Assembly (NCBI RefSeq): GCF_001311925.1
Contig: NZ_BBCG01000004.1
Span: forward strand, 58,486-122,485
Direction: 5' to 3'
Length of the DNA: 64,000 nt
Origin: Cellulosilyticum ruminicola JCM 14822
GTDB taxonomy: Bacteria > Bacillota > Clostridia > Lachnospirales > Cellulosilyticaceae
This document shows, piece after piece, positions 34,838 through 43,546 of the stretch; within the stretch, counting starts at the first letter, position 1, and every line of letters begins with the position of its first letter. The notes beneath the pieces are model-generated. The model had not been told where the DNA came from, ran no database searches, and saw only the letters and a program-made list of their open reading frames with translations. The translations under genes and the position numbers were made by a program.

Positions 34838-34869
34838 AAAAAGGCGCCGGGAGTAGCGGCGCCTTTTTT
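34838..34869 (-). terminator. Strong GC-rich terminator after glnN
   Basis: AAAAAGGCGCC pairs with GGCGCCTTTTT around a nine-base loop, 16 bases beyond the glnN stop. The A and T tails are symmetrical, so it can stop transcription from either side. It also marks where the transposon remnants end. Confidence 0.9.
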
Positions 34870-34884
34870 GGAGTATCTATGTGA

Positions 34885-36972
34885 TTATACGTAGAAGAGT
34901 AGGTCTACGTATGTTGGAAATGGCCATTCAGTTGCAGATACCATTGTTTCTAATTCATCTGCTACCATACGAAGTGTTTGCATACTTTCAAATACATATT
35001 CTCTATAATATTTAGCATGATCAAATACTTCTTCATGATTTTTAGCATCAAGTAATACTTGCTCTAATTCATCAATCTTACTCATTAATGATTCTGTAAG
35101 GTTTGATAATTTAGCCCCGTAAGATTGTTCTTTTTCTACGCTTACATTTAAGCCAAGTTCTTGTTTTATTTTTAATGTTTCAAATACTTCTTTGTTGTAT
35201 TTTAATACAGCTGGTAAAATCTCTTTTTTAGCCATATCTAACATTGTTAATGCTTCGATATTGATTACTTTAGCATAACCTTCTAATAAGATATCTGTAC
35301 GAGATTCTACTTCTGTTCTTGAGAAGATACCATGTTTTTCGAATAAAGCAATGCTCTTCTCTGTTGAGAATGTTGGAATTGCATCAACTGATGTTTTAAG
35401 GTTTGGAAGTCCACGTCTAGCAGCTTCTTCAACCCATTCATCACTATAGTTATTACCATTGAAGATAATACGTTTATGTTCTGCCATTGTTTCTTTTACG
35501 ATGGCAAGTACTTCTTTTTCTACATCACTTGCACCATCTAATCTATCTGCAAATTGCTCAAGAACTTCTGCAACTGTTGTATTGAGTACAATGTTTGGCC
35601 CAGCAATAGATGCTGTAGAACCTAATGAACGGAATTCAAATTTATTTCCTGTGAAAGCAAATGGAGATGTTCTGTTACGGTCAGTTGTATCTTTTGCAAA
35701 TTTAGGAAGTGCATCTACACCTGTTTCCATATATGTTTTTAATGCATCATGTGCTTCTTCACCTTTTTCAATACTTTCAAGAATGTCTGTAAGTTCATCA
35801 CCTAAGAACATAGAAATGATTGCTGGTGGTGCTTCATTAGCTCCAAGTCTATGGTCATTTCCTGCACTAGCAACTGATACTCTTAAGAGATCTGCATATT
35901 CATCTACAGCTTTGATAACAGCTGATAAGAATAATAAAAATTGAGTATTGTCTTTTGGTGATTTACCTGGCTCAAGAAGGTTTTCACCATCACTTGTAGA
36001 CATTGACCAGTTATTGTGTTTACCAGAACCATTAACGCCTGCAAATGGTTTTTCATGAAGTAAACATACTAAATCATGTTTCTCAGCTATTTTTTTCATA
36101 AGTTCCATTGTAAGTTGGTTATGATCAGTAGCAACGTTAGTTGTTCCAAAGATTGGAGCAAGTTCATGTTGAGCTGGTGCTACTTCATTATGTTTTGTTT
36201 TAGCTAAGATACCAAGTTTCCAAAGTTCTTCATCTAAATCTTTCATGTATTCTGCTACTCTAGTTCTAATGTTACCAAAGTAGTGATCTTCAAGTTCTTG
36301 ACCTTTTGCTGGTTTTGCACCGAAAAGTGTTCTACCTGTTAAAATAAGGTCTTTACGTTTTGCATACATTGCTTTATCTACTAAGAAATATTCTTGTTCT
36401 GGTCCAACAGTTGTTGTTACTCTTGTAACAGATTTGCCGAATTTAGCAAGAATTCTAATTGCTTGTTTATTAAGTGCTTCCATTGAACGAAGAAGTGGAG
36501 TTTTCTTATCAAGTACTTCACCACCGTATGAACCGAAAGCTGTTGGGATATATAATGTACCATCTTTAACAAATGCATAAGATGTTGGGTCCCATGTTGT
36601 ATAACCACGTGCTTCGAATGTTGCACGAAGACCACCAGATGGGAATGAAGATGCATCTGGTTCACCTTTGATAAGTTCTTTACCAGAGAATTCTAAGATT
36701 ACTTTACCGTCTCCTGTTGGAGAGATAAAAGCATCATGTTTTTCAGCTGTGATTCCTGTCATTGGTTGGAACCAGTGTGTATAATGTGTTGCACCTTTTT
36801 CAAGTGCCCAGTCTTTCATAGCACTTGCTACAACATCTGCAATAGAGGCATCGATTTCTTTACCTTCTGCCATTGTTTTTCTAAGTGCTTTATATACATT
36901 TTTAGGTAATCTTTCTTGCATTACTGCTTCATTAAATACATTACATCCAAAAATCTCATTTACTTTTGCCAT
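34885..36972 (-). CDS. glnN: Type III glutamine synthetase
   Basis: The 695-residue length and the sequence place it in glutamine synthetase type III, which condenses glutamate and ammonia with ATP. Visible motifs are FQPMTG and EKHDAFI near 68-80, [16 protein letters not shown] (about 110-125), [12 protein letters not shown] (about 189-200), [14 protein letters not shown] (about 260-273) and [15 protein letters not shown] (about 308-322), followed by the Arg-containing [17 protein letters not shown]. The ATG follows GAGGAGGATTT. It lies 52 bases after aspS and probably belongs to the gatCAB-aspS operon, where it would supply the glutamine used by GatCAB. A second, type I enzyme is encoded at 48470. 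Confidence 0.95.
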   Translation of the reverse strand: MAKVNEIFGCNVFNEAVMQERLPKNVYKALRKTMAEGKEIDASIADVVASAMKDWALEKGATHYTHWFQPMTGITAEKHDAFISPTGDGKVILEFSGKELIKGEPDASSFPSGGLRATFEARGYTTWDPTSYAFVKDGTLYIPTAFGSYGGEVLDKKTPLLRSMEALNKQAIRILAKFGKSVTRVTTTVGPEQEYFLVDKAMYAKRKDLILTGRTLFGAKPAKGQELEDHYFGNIRTRVAEYMKDLDEELWKLGILAKTKHNEVAPAQHELAPIFGTTNVATDHNQLTMELMKKIAEKHDLVCLLHEKPFAGVNGSGKHNNWSMSTSDGENLLEPGKSPKDNTQFLLFLSAVIKAVDEYADLLRVSVASAGNDHRLGANEAPPAIISMFLGDELTDILESIEKGEEAHDALKTYMETGVDALPKFAKDTTDRNRTSPFAFTGNKFEFRSLGSTASIAGPNIVLNTTVAEVLEQFADRLDGASDVEKEVLAIVKETMAEHKRIIFNGNNYSDEWVEEAARRGLPNLKTSVDAIPTFSTEKSIALFEKHGIFSRTEVESRTDILLEGYAKVINIEALTMLDMAKKEILPAVLKYNKEVFETLKIKQELGLNVSVEKEQSYGAKLSNLTESLMSKIDELEQVLLDAKNHEEVFDHAKYYREYVFESMQTLRMVADELETMVSATEWPFPTYVDLLFYV

Positions 36973-37024
36973 TACTAAATCCTCCTCAAAATATCTATTT
37001 TTATCATATATACTACTTTATCTC

Positions 37025-38341
37025 TTAAGGTTCTAATCGATGTACATCCCTTGGGAACATACTTGCCTGTCTAACATTTTGTAAGTCTAAAAGTTTCATT
37101 GTAAGTCTTTCTAAACCTATTCCTAAACCGCCGTGTGGTGGCATACCATATTTATGAATATTGAGATAATGCTTAAAGTCCTCTGGATCCATACCCATTT
37201 CCTTCATTTTATTAACCTGTTCTTCATAATCGTGGATACGTTGTCCACCTGTTGTGATTTCTAAGCCTTTGAAAAGCAAGTCAAAGCTTAGTGCAAATCT
37301 AGGATCATCTTTATCATTCATTGCATAAAATGGTCGTTTAGAAGCTGGGAAATGTGTGATGAATAAAAAGTCACTATTCCAATGTTCTTTAGCGTATTCA
37401 CAAAGTAACACTTCATCTTCCGGCTCTAAATCATATTTATTTTTACCACCCCTGCCTTTAATGAATTCTAATGCTTCAGAAAAGGTGATAGTTGGGATTG
37501 TATCAATTACTGGTAATGTCGCACCTAATAATTTAAAGTACTCACTACAATTTGCATTTAAATAGGAAACTAAATATTTAAGCATTGCTGTTTCCATTTC
37601 CATCACATCGCTCATGCTATCAATGAATCCCATCTCAAAGTCTAAGCCAATGTATTCATTAAGATGTCTTGAAGTATTATGCTTTTCAGCACGATATACT
37701 GGAGCGATTTCAAATACTCGATCAAAGAATGCTACACAAGTTTGTTTATAAAATTGAGGGCTTTGTGCTAAATAAGCATCTTGATTAAAGTAATCTAATT
37801 TAAATATATTTGCGCCACCTTCTGCTCCTGCTGCTACGATTTTAGGTGTATGAACTTGTGTAAACCCTTGATTTTCCATAAATTCCCTAAATGCTGAAAC
37901 AACACCTTCTTGTACTTTAAAGACTGCTCTTTCATATGGATTTCTTAAAGCAACTGAACGATTATCTAAGTTTGCTTCAAGTCCACACCCTATTTTTTTA
38001 TGTGATACATTAAGTGGATACTCAGCTACTGGTCTACTTAAGACTTCTATTTCTAATAAGCCTAATTCAAAACCTAATCCAGCTCTTTCATCTGGTCTAA
38101 TTTCACCAGTTGCTCTTACATAACAGCCTTCTTTTATCTCATCAAGTGACGTTTTACATTTATCTTCTTCATAAACTGATTGGATTACATATTGACCAGT
38201 TCTAAGAAGTACAAAGGCAAATCCACTCATTTTTCGAACTTTATGGATACAGGCTTCAATAGTTAACTTTTCGCCTGGTTGGTCTTTTAAACTTTTGAAA
38301 TCTATTTGCTTTTTAATACCTTTACCACTAATCGTTCCCAT
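37025..38341 (-). CDS. aspS: Aspartyl-tRNA synthetase, archaeal type, probably non-discriminating
   Basis: The 438-residue protein is a class II synthetase with an N-terminal OB fold (about 20-105) and a catalytic core: motif 2 region FEIAPVYRAEKHNTSRHLNE (about 213-232), FITHFPASKRPFYAM, ITTGGQRIHDY, and motif 3 PPHGGLGIGLERL (about 407-419). Length and the HxxxRHLNE and HGGxGxGxER motifs match the short archaeal AspRS, lacking the large insertion of bacterial AspRS. An AsnRS would look related, but linkage to gatCAB supports an enzyme that charges tRNA-Asn with Asp for amidation. AAAGGAGAG precedes the ATG. Whether a bacterial-type AspRS exists elsewhere is unknown. Confidence 0.85.
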   Translation of the reverse strand: MGTISGKGIKKQIDFKSLKDQPGEKLTIEACIHKVRKMSGFAFVLLRTGQYVIQSVYEEDKCKTSLDEIKEGCYVRATGEIRPDERAGLGFELGLLEIEVLSRPVAEYPLNVSHKKIGCGLEANLDNRSVALRNPYERAVFKVQEGVVSAFREFMENQGFTQVHTPKIVAAGAEGGANIFKLDYFNQDAYLAQSPQFYKQTCVAFFDRVFEIAPVYRAEKHNTSRHLNEYIGLDFEMGFIDSMSDVMEMETAMLKYLVSYLNANCSEYFKLLGATLPVIDTIPTITFSEALEFIKGRGGKNKYDLEPEDEVLLCEYAKEHWNSDFLFITHFPASKRPFYAMNDKDDPRFALSFDLLFKGLEITTGGQRIHDYEEQVNKMKEMGMDPEDFKHYLNIHKYGMPPHGGLGIGLERLTMKLLDLQNVRQASMFPRDVHRLEP

Positions 38342-38398
38342 GTTAACTCTCCTTTCTAAATACTTTAGTTTTAAATTCTAAAACTTTTATTTTTTGAA

Positions 38399-38956
38399 CT
38401 ACTTAAGCTTATTTAATGCTACTTCAAGTGTTTCTTTAATTTTCTTAGGATTTGCTCTACCCGCTAGACGTTTTGTACATTGTCCCATTAAGAATCCGAA
38501 TAACTTCTCTTTACCTGCAAGATATCCTTCTACTTCACTTGTAAATTCATTTACAACGCCATCTACTACTTCTACGATTTCATCAGCGTTATTATTCATT
38601 AAGAATCCTTGTTCTTTTGCTATTTCTTCAGGATCTTTTGCACCGTCTACCATGAATTTTAAGATTGTCTTACCATTGTTACGGTTGACCACATCTTCTT
38701 CTATCATTTTCACAAGTTTCGCAAATGCTTCTGGAGAGAATGGAATTTGACTACTATCTAATTCACCTTCATTAATGTATCTTAATAATTCTGCTATAAC
38801 GAAGTTGGCCACTTGTTTATAGTTATTATAATGTTTAACTGCTTCATCATAGAAATCAGATATACATTTATCTGCTACAAGTATTTTTGCATCTGCTTTA
38901 CTAAGTGTATATTTTCCTGTGTAAATGTCTAATCTTTCATCTATCAATACTGGCAT
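38399..38956 (-). CDS. gatB: Aspartyl/glutamyl-tRNA amidotransferase subunit B, C-terminal part
   Basis: The 185-residue frame is the helical and YqeY-like end of GatB: DIYTGKYTLSKADAKIL, EGELDSSQIPFSPEAFAKLV, and the closing GFLMGQCTKRLAGRANPKKI. These domains contact the elbow and D-loop of the tRNA. The Met at 38956 is internal. Restoring one A (CAACAATG to CAACAAATG, near 38956) makes the preceding frame read IKQQMPVLIDERLDIYTG in one piece. The downstream aspS start lies 57 bases beyond the stop. Confidence 0.9.
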   Translation of the reverse strand: MPVLIDERLDIYTGKYTLSKADAKILVADKCISDFYDEAVKHYNNYKQVANFVIAELLRYINEGELDSSQIPFSPEAFAKLVKMIEEDVVNRNNGKTILKFMVDGAKDPEEIAKEQGFLMNNNADEIVEVVDGVVNEFTSEVEGYLAGKEKLFGFLMGQCTKRLAGRANPKKIKETLEVALNKLK

Positions 38957-39846
38957 TGTTGCTTAATTTCTGCGATATCTTCATCTGAAATAATAACTGG
39001 AATAACATCTGGTTCTTTAAAGTATCTATAATCATGTGCATTTTCTTTAGAACGCATAGATTGTGTGATACCTCTGTTATCATTGAATTTTCTAGTTTCT
39101 TGAATGACTACATCTCCTGCATCTAGAATCTTAGTTTGTCTTTCAATTTCATAATCAATAGCTCTTACAATCGCCTTAAGTGAGTTTAAGTTTTTGATTT
39201 CAACCTTTGTACCGAGCTTGGTTGCATCTGGACGTTTGATTGAAACGTTAACATCAGCTCTTAATGAACCTTCTTCCATTCGGCATAAACTTACGCCTGC
39301 ATATTGAAGTAACCCTGCTATCTTTTCTAGATAAGCTCTAGCTTCTTCAGCGGAAGACATATCTGGCTCTGATACGATTTCTAGAAGTGGCACGCCACAA
39401 CGGTTATAATCTGCTAAACTTGTATTTTCAATATTATCATGGATTAATTTACCGGCATCCTCTTCAATATGAGCATGATGGATACGAATATATTTCTCAC
39501 CATCTTCAGTTTCTATTTTAATCTTTCCTGATTTCACTACTGGCAAATCAAATTGTGAGATTTGATACGCTTTAGGTAAGTCAGGATAAAAATAATTCTT
39601 TCTATCAATCTTTGTATATTGCCCCACACCACAATTCAATGCAAGTGCTGCTTTTACGCCATATTTTACTACTTGTTTATTTAAAACAGGTAATGTTCCT
39701 GGAAGCCCTGTACATACAGGACAACAACGTGTATTTTGTTCGCCCCCGAAATCCACCTCACAAGAACAGAAAATCTTCGTTTTAGTCAGAAGTTGGGCAT
39801 GGACTTCAAGTCCGATTATTGGAATATAACGACTCATCTTCGCCAC
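38944..39846 (-). CDS. gatB: Aspartyl/glutamyl-tRNA amidotransferase subunit B, N-terminal part
   Basis: GatB activates the misacylated Asp or Glu on tRNA by phosphorylation and receives ammonia from GatA. The 300-residue frame holds the kinase-like cradle: IGLEVHAQLLTKTKIFCSC (about 10-28), the zinc-site Cys residues in RCCPVCTGLPGTLP, NYFYPDLPKAYQISQ, HIEEDAGKLIHD and RADVNVSI. It stops at KQQCQY because one A is lost near 38956. The intact protein would be about 478 residues, the usual GatB length. The gene starts 10 bases after gatA ends. An essential gene broken this way argues for a sequencing error. Confidence 0.92.
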   Translation of the reverse strand: MAKMSRYIPIIGLEVHAQLLTKTKIFCSCEVDFGGEQNTRCCPVCTGLPGTLPVLNKQVVKYGVKAALALNCGVGQYTKIDRKNYFYPDLPKAYQISQFDLPVVKSGKIKIETEDGEKYIRIHHAHIEEDAGKLIHDNIENTSLADYNRCGVPLLEIVSEPDMSSAEEARAYLEKIAGLLQYAGVSLCRMEEGSLRADVNVSIKRPDATKLGTKVEIKNLNSLKAIVRAIDYEIERQTKILDAGDVVIQETRKFNDNRGITQSMRSKENAHDYRYFKEPDVIPVIISDEDIAEIKQQCQY

Positions 39847-39855
39847 CTACTCTTT

Positions 39856-41304
39856 CTATAAACTTGGATCTACACTCATAAAGTTTTTCTCAAATGCATC
39901 GGCTACTCCAAGAACCTTCGCATCATCAAAAGCTTTACCTACTATGGACATACCAATTGGCATATTGTCCTTATCATAACCGCATGTTGTATTTACGGCT
40001 GGTAATCCAGCAATATTTACTGTAACTGTACAAATATCAGCTAAATACATTTTAACTGGATCGTTATAGCTATCTCCAATTTTATAAGCTGTTGTAGGAG
40101 CTGTTGGTGTAATCATTACATCACAGCTTTCAAAGATTTTAGCGTATTCTGCTTTAATCTTTTCTCTAAGGTAAAGTGCTTTCTTATAATAAGCATCATA
40201 GTATCCGCTTGAAAGTGCATATGTTCCAAGGAGAATTCTTCTCTTTACCTCATCTCCAAAGCCTTCTTTACGTGTACGCATGATACGTTCTTCATAAGTT
40301 TTAGCTTTAGGTGTACAGTATCCAAATTTAATACCATCATATCTTGAAAGGTTTGAACTTGCTTCTGCAGATGAAAGGAGATAATAAGTTTGGATTGCAT
40401 ATTTTAAACTAGGCATTGATACTTCTACTATTTCTGCTCCCATCTTTTCGTATTTTTTAACTGCTGCAAGCACTGCCTGTCTGATTTCTTCGTCAATACC
40501 TTCACCAAAAAATTCTTTTGGTAAGGCTATTTTTAGTCCTTTTATTTCACAATCTAATTCACTTGTAAAATCAATTTGTTTTCTTGAAGATGTGCCATCA
40601 TGAATATCTCTTCCTGAGATTACATTTAAAACTTCTGCACATTCTTTACTACTTTTAGCAAGTGGACCGATTTGATCTAATGAACTCCCGAAAGCTACTA
40701 AGCCATATCTTGAAACAGCTCCATAGCTAGGTTTCATACCAGTTACTCCACAAAATGCAGCGGGTTGTCTAATGGATCCCCCTGTATCTGACCCTAATGT
40801 TACTACTGCAAGTTTCGCAGCCATGGCTGCAGCACTTCCTCCAGAAGACCCTCCTGGAACTCTTGTAATATCATAAGGATTTTTAGTCTTTTTGTAATAA
40901 GAGGTCTGGGTTGAACCACCCATTGCGAACTCATCCATATTAAGTTTTCCTAAGATAACAGCATCTTGACTTTTAATCTTTTCAATGGCTGTTGCATTAT
41001 AAGGTGGAATAAAATTATAAAGCATTTTTGATGCACAGGTTGTTAAAATATCTTTTGTGCAAATATTATCTTTAACTCCAATAGGAATCCCTGTTAACAT
41101 TTTTGTATTTCCTGAAGCAATGATTTCATCAGCTCTTTTTGCTGCTAGGATTGCTTCTTCATCACAAACTGTAATATAACTTTCAACTTTACTGTCTAAC
41201 TCTCTAATTCTATCTAGGTAATATTGCGTTAATTCTACTGATGAAATTTCTTTACTATCTAACATCTGTCTGAGTTCTAAAATGCCCATATCACATAGTG
41301 CCAT
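39856..41304 (-). CDS. gatA: Aspartyl/glutamyl-tRNA amidotransferase subunit A
   Basis: GatA is the amidase that releases ammonia from glutamine. The start ATG 41304 (MALCDMGILEL) has GAGGAGG five bases upstream; an earlier GTG at 41319 would contain that site. The 482-residue protein has the amidase-signature triad: Lys in GVKDNI (about 77), the cis-Ser and Ser nucleophile in GGSSGGSAAA and TGGSIRQPAAFCG (about 150-185), and MDEFAMGGS. The gene lies 20 bases after gatC and 10 bases before gatB. In this organism it should make Asn-tRNA and/or Gln-tRNA. Confidence 0.95.
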   Translation of the reverse strand: MALCDMGILELRQMLDSKEISSVELTQYYLDRIRELDSKVESYITVCDEEAILAAKRADEIIASGNTKMLTGIPIGVKDNICTKDILTTCASKMLYNFIPPYNATAIEKIKSQDAVILGKLNMDEFAMGGSTQTSYYKKTKNPYDITRVPGGSSGGSAAAMAAKLAVVTLGSDTGGSIRQPAAFCGVTGMKPSYGAVSRYGLVAFGSSLDQIGPLAKSSKECAEVLNVISGRDIHDGTSSRKQIDFTSELDCEIKGLKIALPKEFFGEGIDEEIRQAVLAAVKKYEKMGAEIVEVSMPSLKYAIQTYYLLSSAEASSNLSRYDGIKFGYCTPKAKTYEERIMRTRKEGFGDEVKRRILLGTYALSSGYYDAYYKKALYLREKIKAEYAKIFESCDVMITPTAPTTAYKIGDSYNDPVKMYLADICTVTVNIAGLPAVNTTCGYDKDNMPIGMSIVGKAFDDAKVLGVADAFEKNFMSVDPSL

Positions 41305-41324
41305 ACTCTTCCTCCTCACACTAA

Positions 41325-41609
41325 TTACTCCATAATCTTCGGTACTACGAAAAATCCATCTTTCTTATGAGAAGCATTAGCTAGGACTAATTCTCTATTA
41401 AAAGACTCTACTACTTCGTCTTCTCTTAAGTTACTAAGTGAAATTCCTTCACCATTAAGATTAAGATCATCTTCAATCGTAACTTCATTCATGGCATCCA
41501 TTAGTTCTACTATGGCACTCATTTCAGATACTAGTTTTTCTTTATCAGCATCCTCCACTTCAATTTTTGAGAGGTTTGCCAAATAGCTAATTAAATCTGT
41601 GTTTAACAA
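41325..41609 (-). CDS. gatC: Aspartyl/glutamyl-tRNA amidotransferase subunit C
   Basis: The 94-residue protein is the small belt subunit that holds GatA and GatB together. It has the family pattern: N-terminal helix LISYLANLSKIEVEDADKEK, then ELMDAMNEVTIEDD, LREDEV and the C-terminal DGFFVVPKIME. The start is TTG at 41609, with AGGTGAT eight bases before; no ATG is available at the N-terminus. It is the first gene of the gatCAB-aspS-glnN series. Confidence 0.9.
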   Translation of the reverse strand: MLNTDLISYLANLSKIEVEDADKEKLVSEMSAIVELMDAMNEVTIEDDLNLNGEGISLSNLREDEVVESFNRELVLANASHKKDGFFVVPKIME

Positions 41610-41720
41610 CGTCTATCACCTACCTACTCTCTATTACTCCTATTTTTTACTAACTAAAATACTCCATCAATCTTTTAAATCGTCTTCAATTGTTTTCAAA
41701 AGTTATCTGTGTTATGTTCA

Positions 41721-41746
41721 TGCACTATTTCTACCCAGATAGTGCA
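41721..41746. other. Perfect inverted repeat upstream of gatC
   Basis: TGCACTAT and ATAGTGCA (8-base arms) flank a 10-base centre about 110 bases before the gatC start. It could be an operator or an RNA hairpin in the leader. No poly-T follows, so it is not a terminator. No known regulator site is recognised. Confidence 0.4.
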
Positions 41747-41767
41747 AAACAGAAATAATTAAATAGC

Positions 41768-41827
41768 AAAAAAGGCGCTAACTACCTGCATATCTTGTTA
41801 GATACACAGAATATAGTTAGCGCCTTT
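41768..41827 (-). terminator. Terminator with branched stem between gltD and gatC
   Basis: On the minus strand GGCGCTAACTA pairs with TAGTTAGCGCC, an inner TATCT/AGATA stem sits in the 37-base loop, and T6 follows. It probably ends transcripts from gltBD, insulating the gatCAB operon. The surrounding 41830-41990 is AT-rich with no gene I can see. Confidence 0.8.
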
Positions 41828-41992
41828 GCTATACATCATTATTTTGTTATGCCTATTATATATCGCCTATATTATGATTTCAACATTTTTTTATATTTTT
41901 ATTGAATTTTATCATTTATTTCTTATCTATATAAGTATATTCGTATTATATATACCATACTTTATTTTATTCTTTAAAGAGTTTATTTTAAC

Positions 41993-42039
41993 AAATTACT
42001 AAGAAAGTAGTGGTTACTTTCCTACTCTCTTAGTAATTT
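41993..42039 (-). terminator. Hairpin directly after gltD
   Basis: AAATTACTAAGA pairs with TCTTAGTAATTT (12-base perfect arms) starting nine bases after the gltD stop. The T run after the stem is better on the plus strand, so its strength as a minus-strand terminator is uncertain; it could also protect the mRNA end. Confidence 0.6.
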
Positions 42040-42047
42040 TTGAATTT

Positions 42048-43535
42048 TTATCTTAAGTTAGTATATCCCATTAAATATTCATCTACAGCTTTAGCTACTT
42101 CTCTACCTTCACGTATTGCCCAAACAACTAAAGATTGACCTCTATGCATATCTCCTGCTGTAAATACTTTTTCTACACTTGTTTGATAACTTCCAGGCTC
42201 TGTCGCTACATTAGTTCTTCCATTTACATCAACACCGAAGCTTTCTGTTACATAGCTTTGTGCCCCCAAGAATCCTGCTGCTATTAAGACAATGTCTGCA
42301 TCTATTATTTGTTCTGATCCTTCTACTTCTTGCATTTGGCGTCTACCTGTTTCAGCATCAGTCACAAATTTCACTTTAACAACTTTAACAGCTTTTAATT
42401 CGCCAGCTTCGTTTTTAATAAACTCTTTAACAGTTGTTTCATAAATTCTTGGATCATGTCCAAATACCGCAATAGCTTCTTCTTGACCATAGTCTGTTTT
42501 ACAAACCATTGGCCATTGTGGCCATGGATTCTTTTCAGTTCTTTGATCTGGTAATTTAGGCATCATTTCAATTTGTACAACTGATTTACAACCATGTCTA
42601 ATAGATGTTCCTACACAATCATTTCCAGTATCTCCACCACCGATAACTACTACATTTTTATCTTTAGCATTAATGAAGTCACCATCTCTAAGTTCTGATT
42701 TTAAGAGACTTTTAGTTGTTGATTTTAAGAAATCTACTGCGAAATAAATACCTTTTGCATCTCTTCCTGGTGCATTGATATCTCTAGGATTTGAAGCACC
42801 ACAAGCTAAAATAACTGCATCGAAGTCTTTTAAGAGCTTACTTGCTTTTTGTCTCTTACCAATATCTGTGTTTGTAATAAATTTGATACCTTCTTGTGAC
42901 ATGATATCAATACGTCTTTCGATAATACCTTTTTCAATTTTCATATTTGGAATACCATACATAAGGAGTCCACCTAGTCGATCTTCACGTTCAAATACTG
43001 TTACTAAATGTCCCCTTTTATTAAGCTGCGTCGCAGCTGCAAGTCCTGCTGGACCTGATCCGACGATAGCAACATGTTTTCCTGTTCTTACTGATGGTCT
43101 ATGAGGTTTGATAAGACCTATTTCAAATGCGTTTTCAATAATAGCGTTTTCATTTTCTCTAACAGAAACTGCATCTCCATTTAATCCGCATGTACAAGCT
43201 TTTTCACAAAGTGCTGGACATACTCTAGATGTAAACTCAGGAAAATTATTTGTAAGAAGAAGCCTTCTAGCTGCTTCTTCCCATTGTCCATTAAATACTA
43301 AGTCATTCCATTCTGGTATAAGGTTATTAAGTGGACAACCTACTACCATTCCTTTAATTGGTTGACCTGATTGGCAAAATGGTACGCCACATGACATACA
43401 TCTTGCCCCTTGTTTTTGCTGCTCTTTTCTTGATAATGGTGCGTGAAACTCATTAAAATTATTTATTCTATCAGTAGGCGCTTCGCATCCGCTAGTCGCT
43501 CTGTTATATTCCATAAATCCCGTTGGTTTTCCCAT
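42048..43535 (-). CDS. gltD: Glutamate synthase (NADPH) small subunit
   Basis: The 495-residue protein passes electrons from NADPH to the large subunit. The N-terminal ferredoxin-like region has two Cys groups (CMSCGVPFCQ and CPALCEKACTCG) for 4Fe-4S clusters. FAD binding is seen in AIVGSGPAGLAAA (about 150-162), NADPH binding in VVIGGGDTGNDCVG (about 283-296), and the closing FTAGDMHRGQSLVVWAI region with the second FAD loop. Length is normal. It begins 12 bases after gltB ends, with AGGGGGAG as ribosome binding site. Confidence 0.95.
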   Translation of the reverse strand: MGKPTGFMEYNRATSGCEAPTDRINNFNEFHAPLSRKEQQKQGARCMSCGVPFCQSGQPIKGMVVGCPLNNLIPEWNDLVFNGQWEEAARRLLLTNNFPEFTSRVCPALCEKACTCGLNGDAVSVRENENAIIENAFEIGLIKPHRPSVRTGKHVAIVGSGPAGLAAATQLNKRGHLVTVFEREDRLGGLLMYGIPNMKIEKGIIERRIDIMSQEGIKFITNTDIGKRQKASKLLKDFDAVILACGASNPRDINAPGRDAKGIYFAVDFLKSTTKSLLKSELRDGDFINAKDKNVVVIGGGDTGNDCVGTSIRHGCKSVVQIEMMPKLPDQRTEKNPWPQWPMVCKTDYGQEEAIAVFGHDPRIYETTVKEFIKNEAGELKAVKVVKVKFVTDAETGRRQMQEVEGSEQIIDADIVLIAAGFLGAQSYVTESFGVDVNGRTNVATEPGSYQTSVEKVFTAGDMHRGQSLVVWAIREGREVAKAVDEYLMGYTNLR

Positions 43536-43546
43536 TTTGGCTCCCC

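Noticed and set aside
35459..35944. 161-codon open frame on the plus strand
   Set aside because: Mirror of the glutamine synthetase III gene; composition follows from that gene's codons.
38342..38398. T-box or other leader upstream of aspS
   Set aside because: Only 57 bases separate gatB and aspS, far too few for a T-box, and no specifier-like stem is seen.
38940..38975. Programmed frameshift in gatB
   Set aside because: The site lacks a slippery heptamer and stimulatory structure, and the required shift matches the single-base losses seen in many other genes here.
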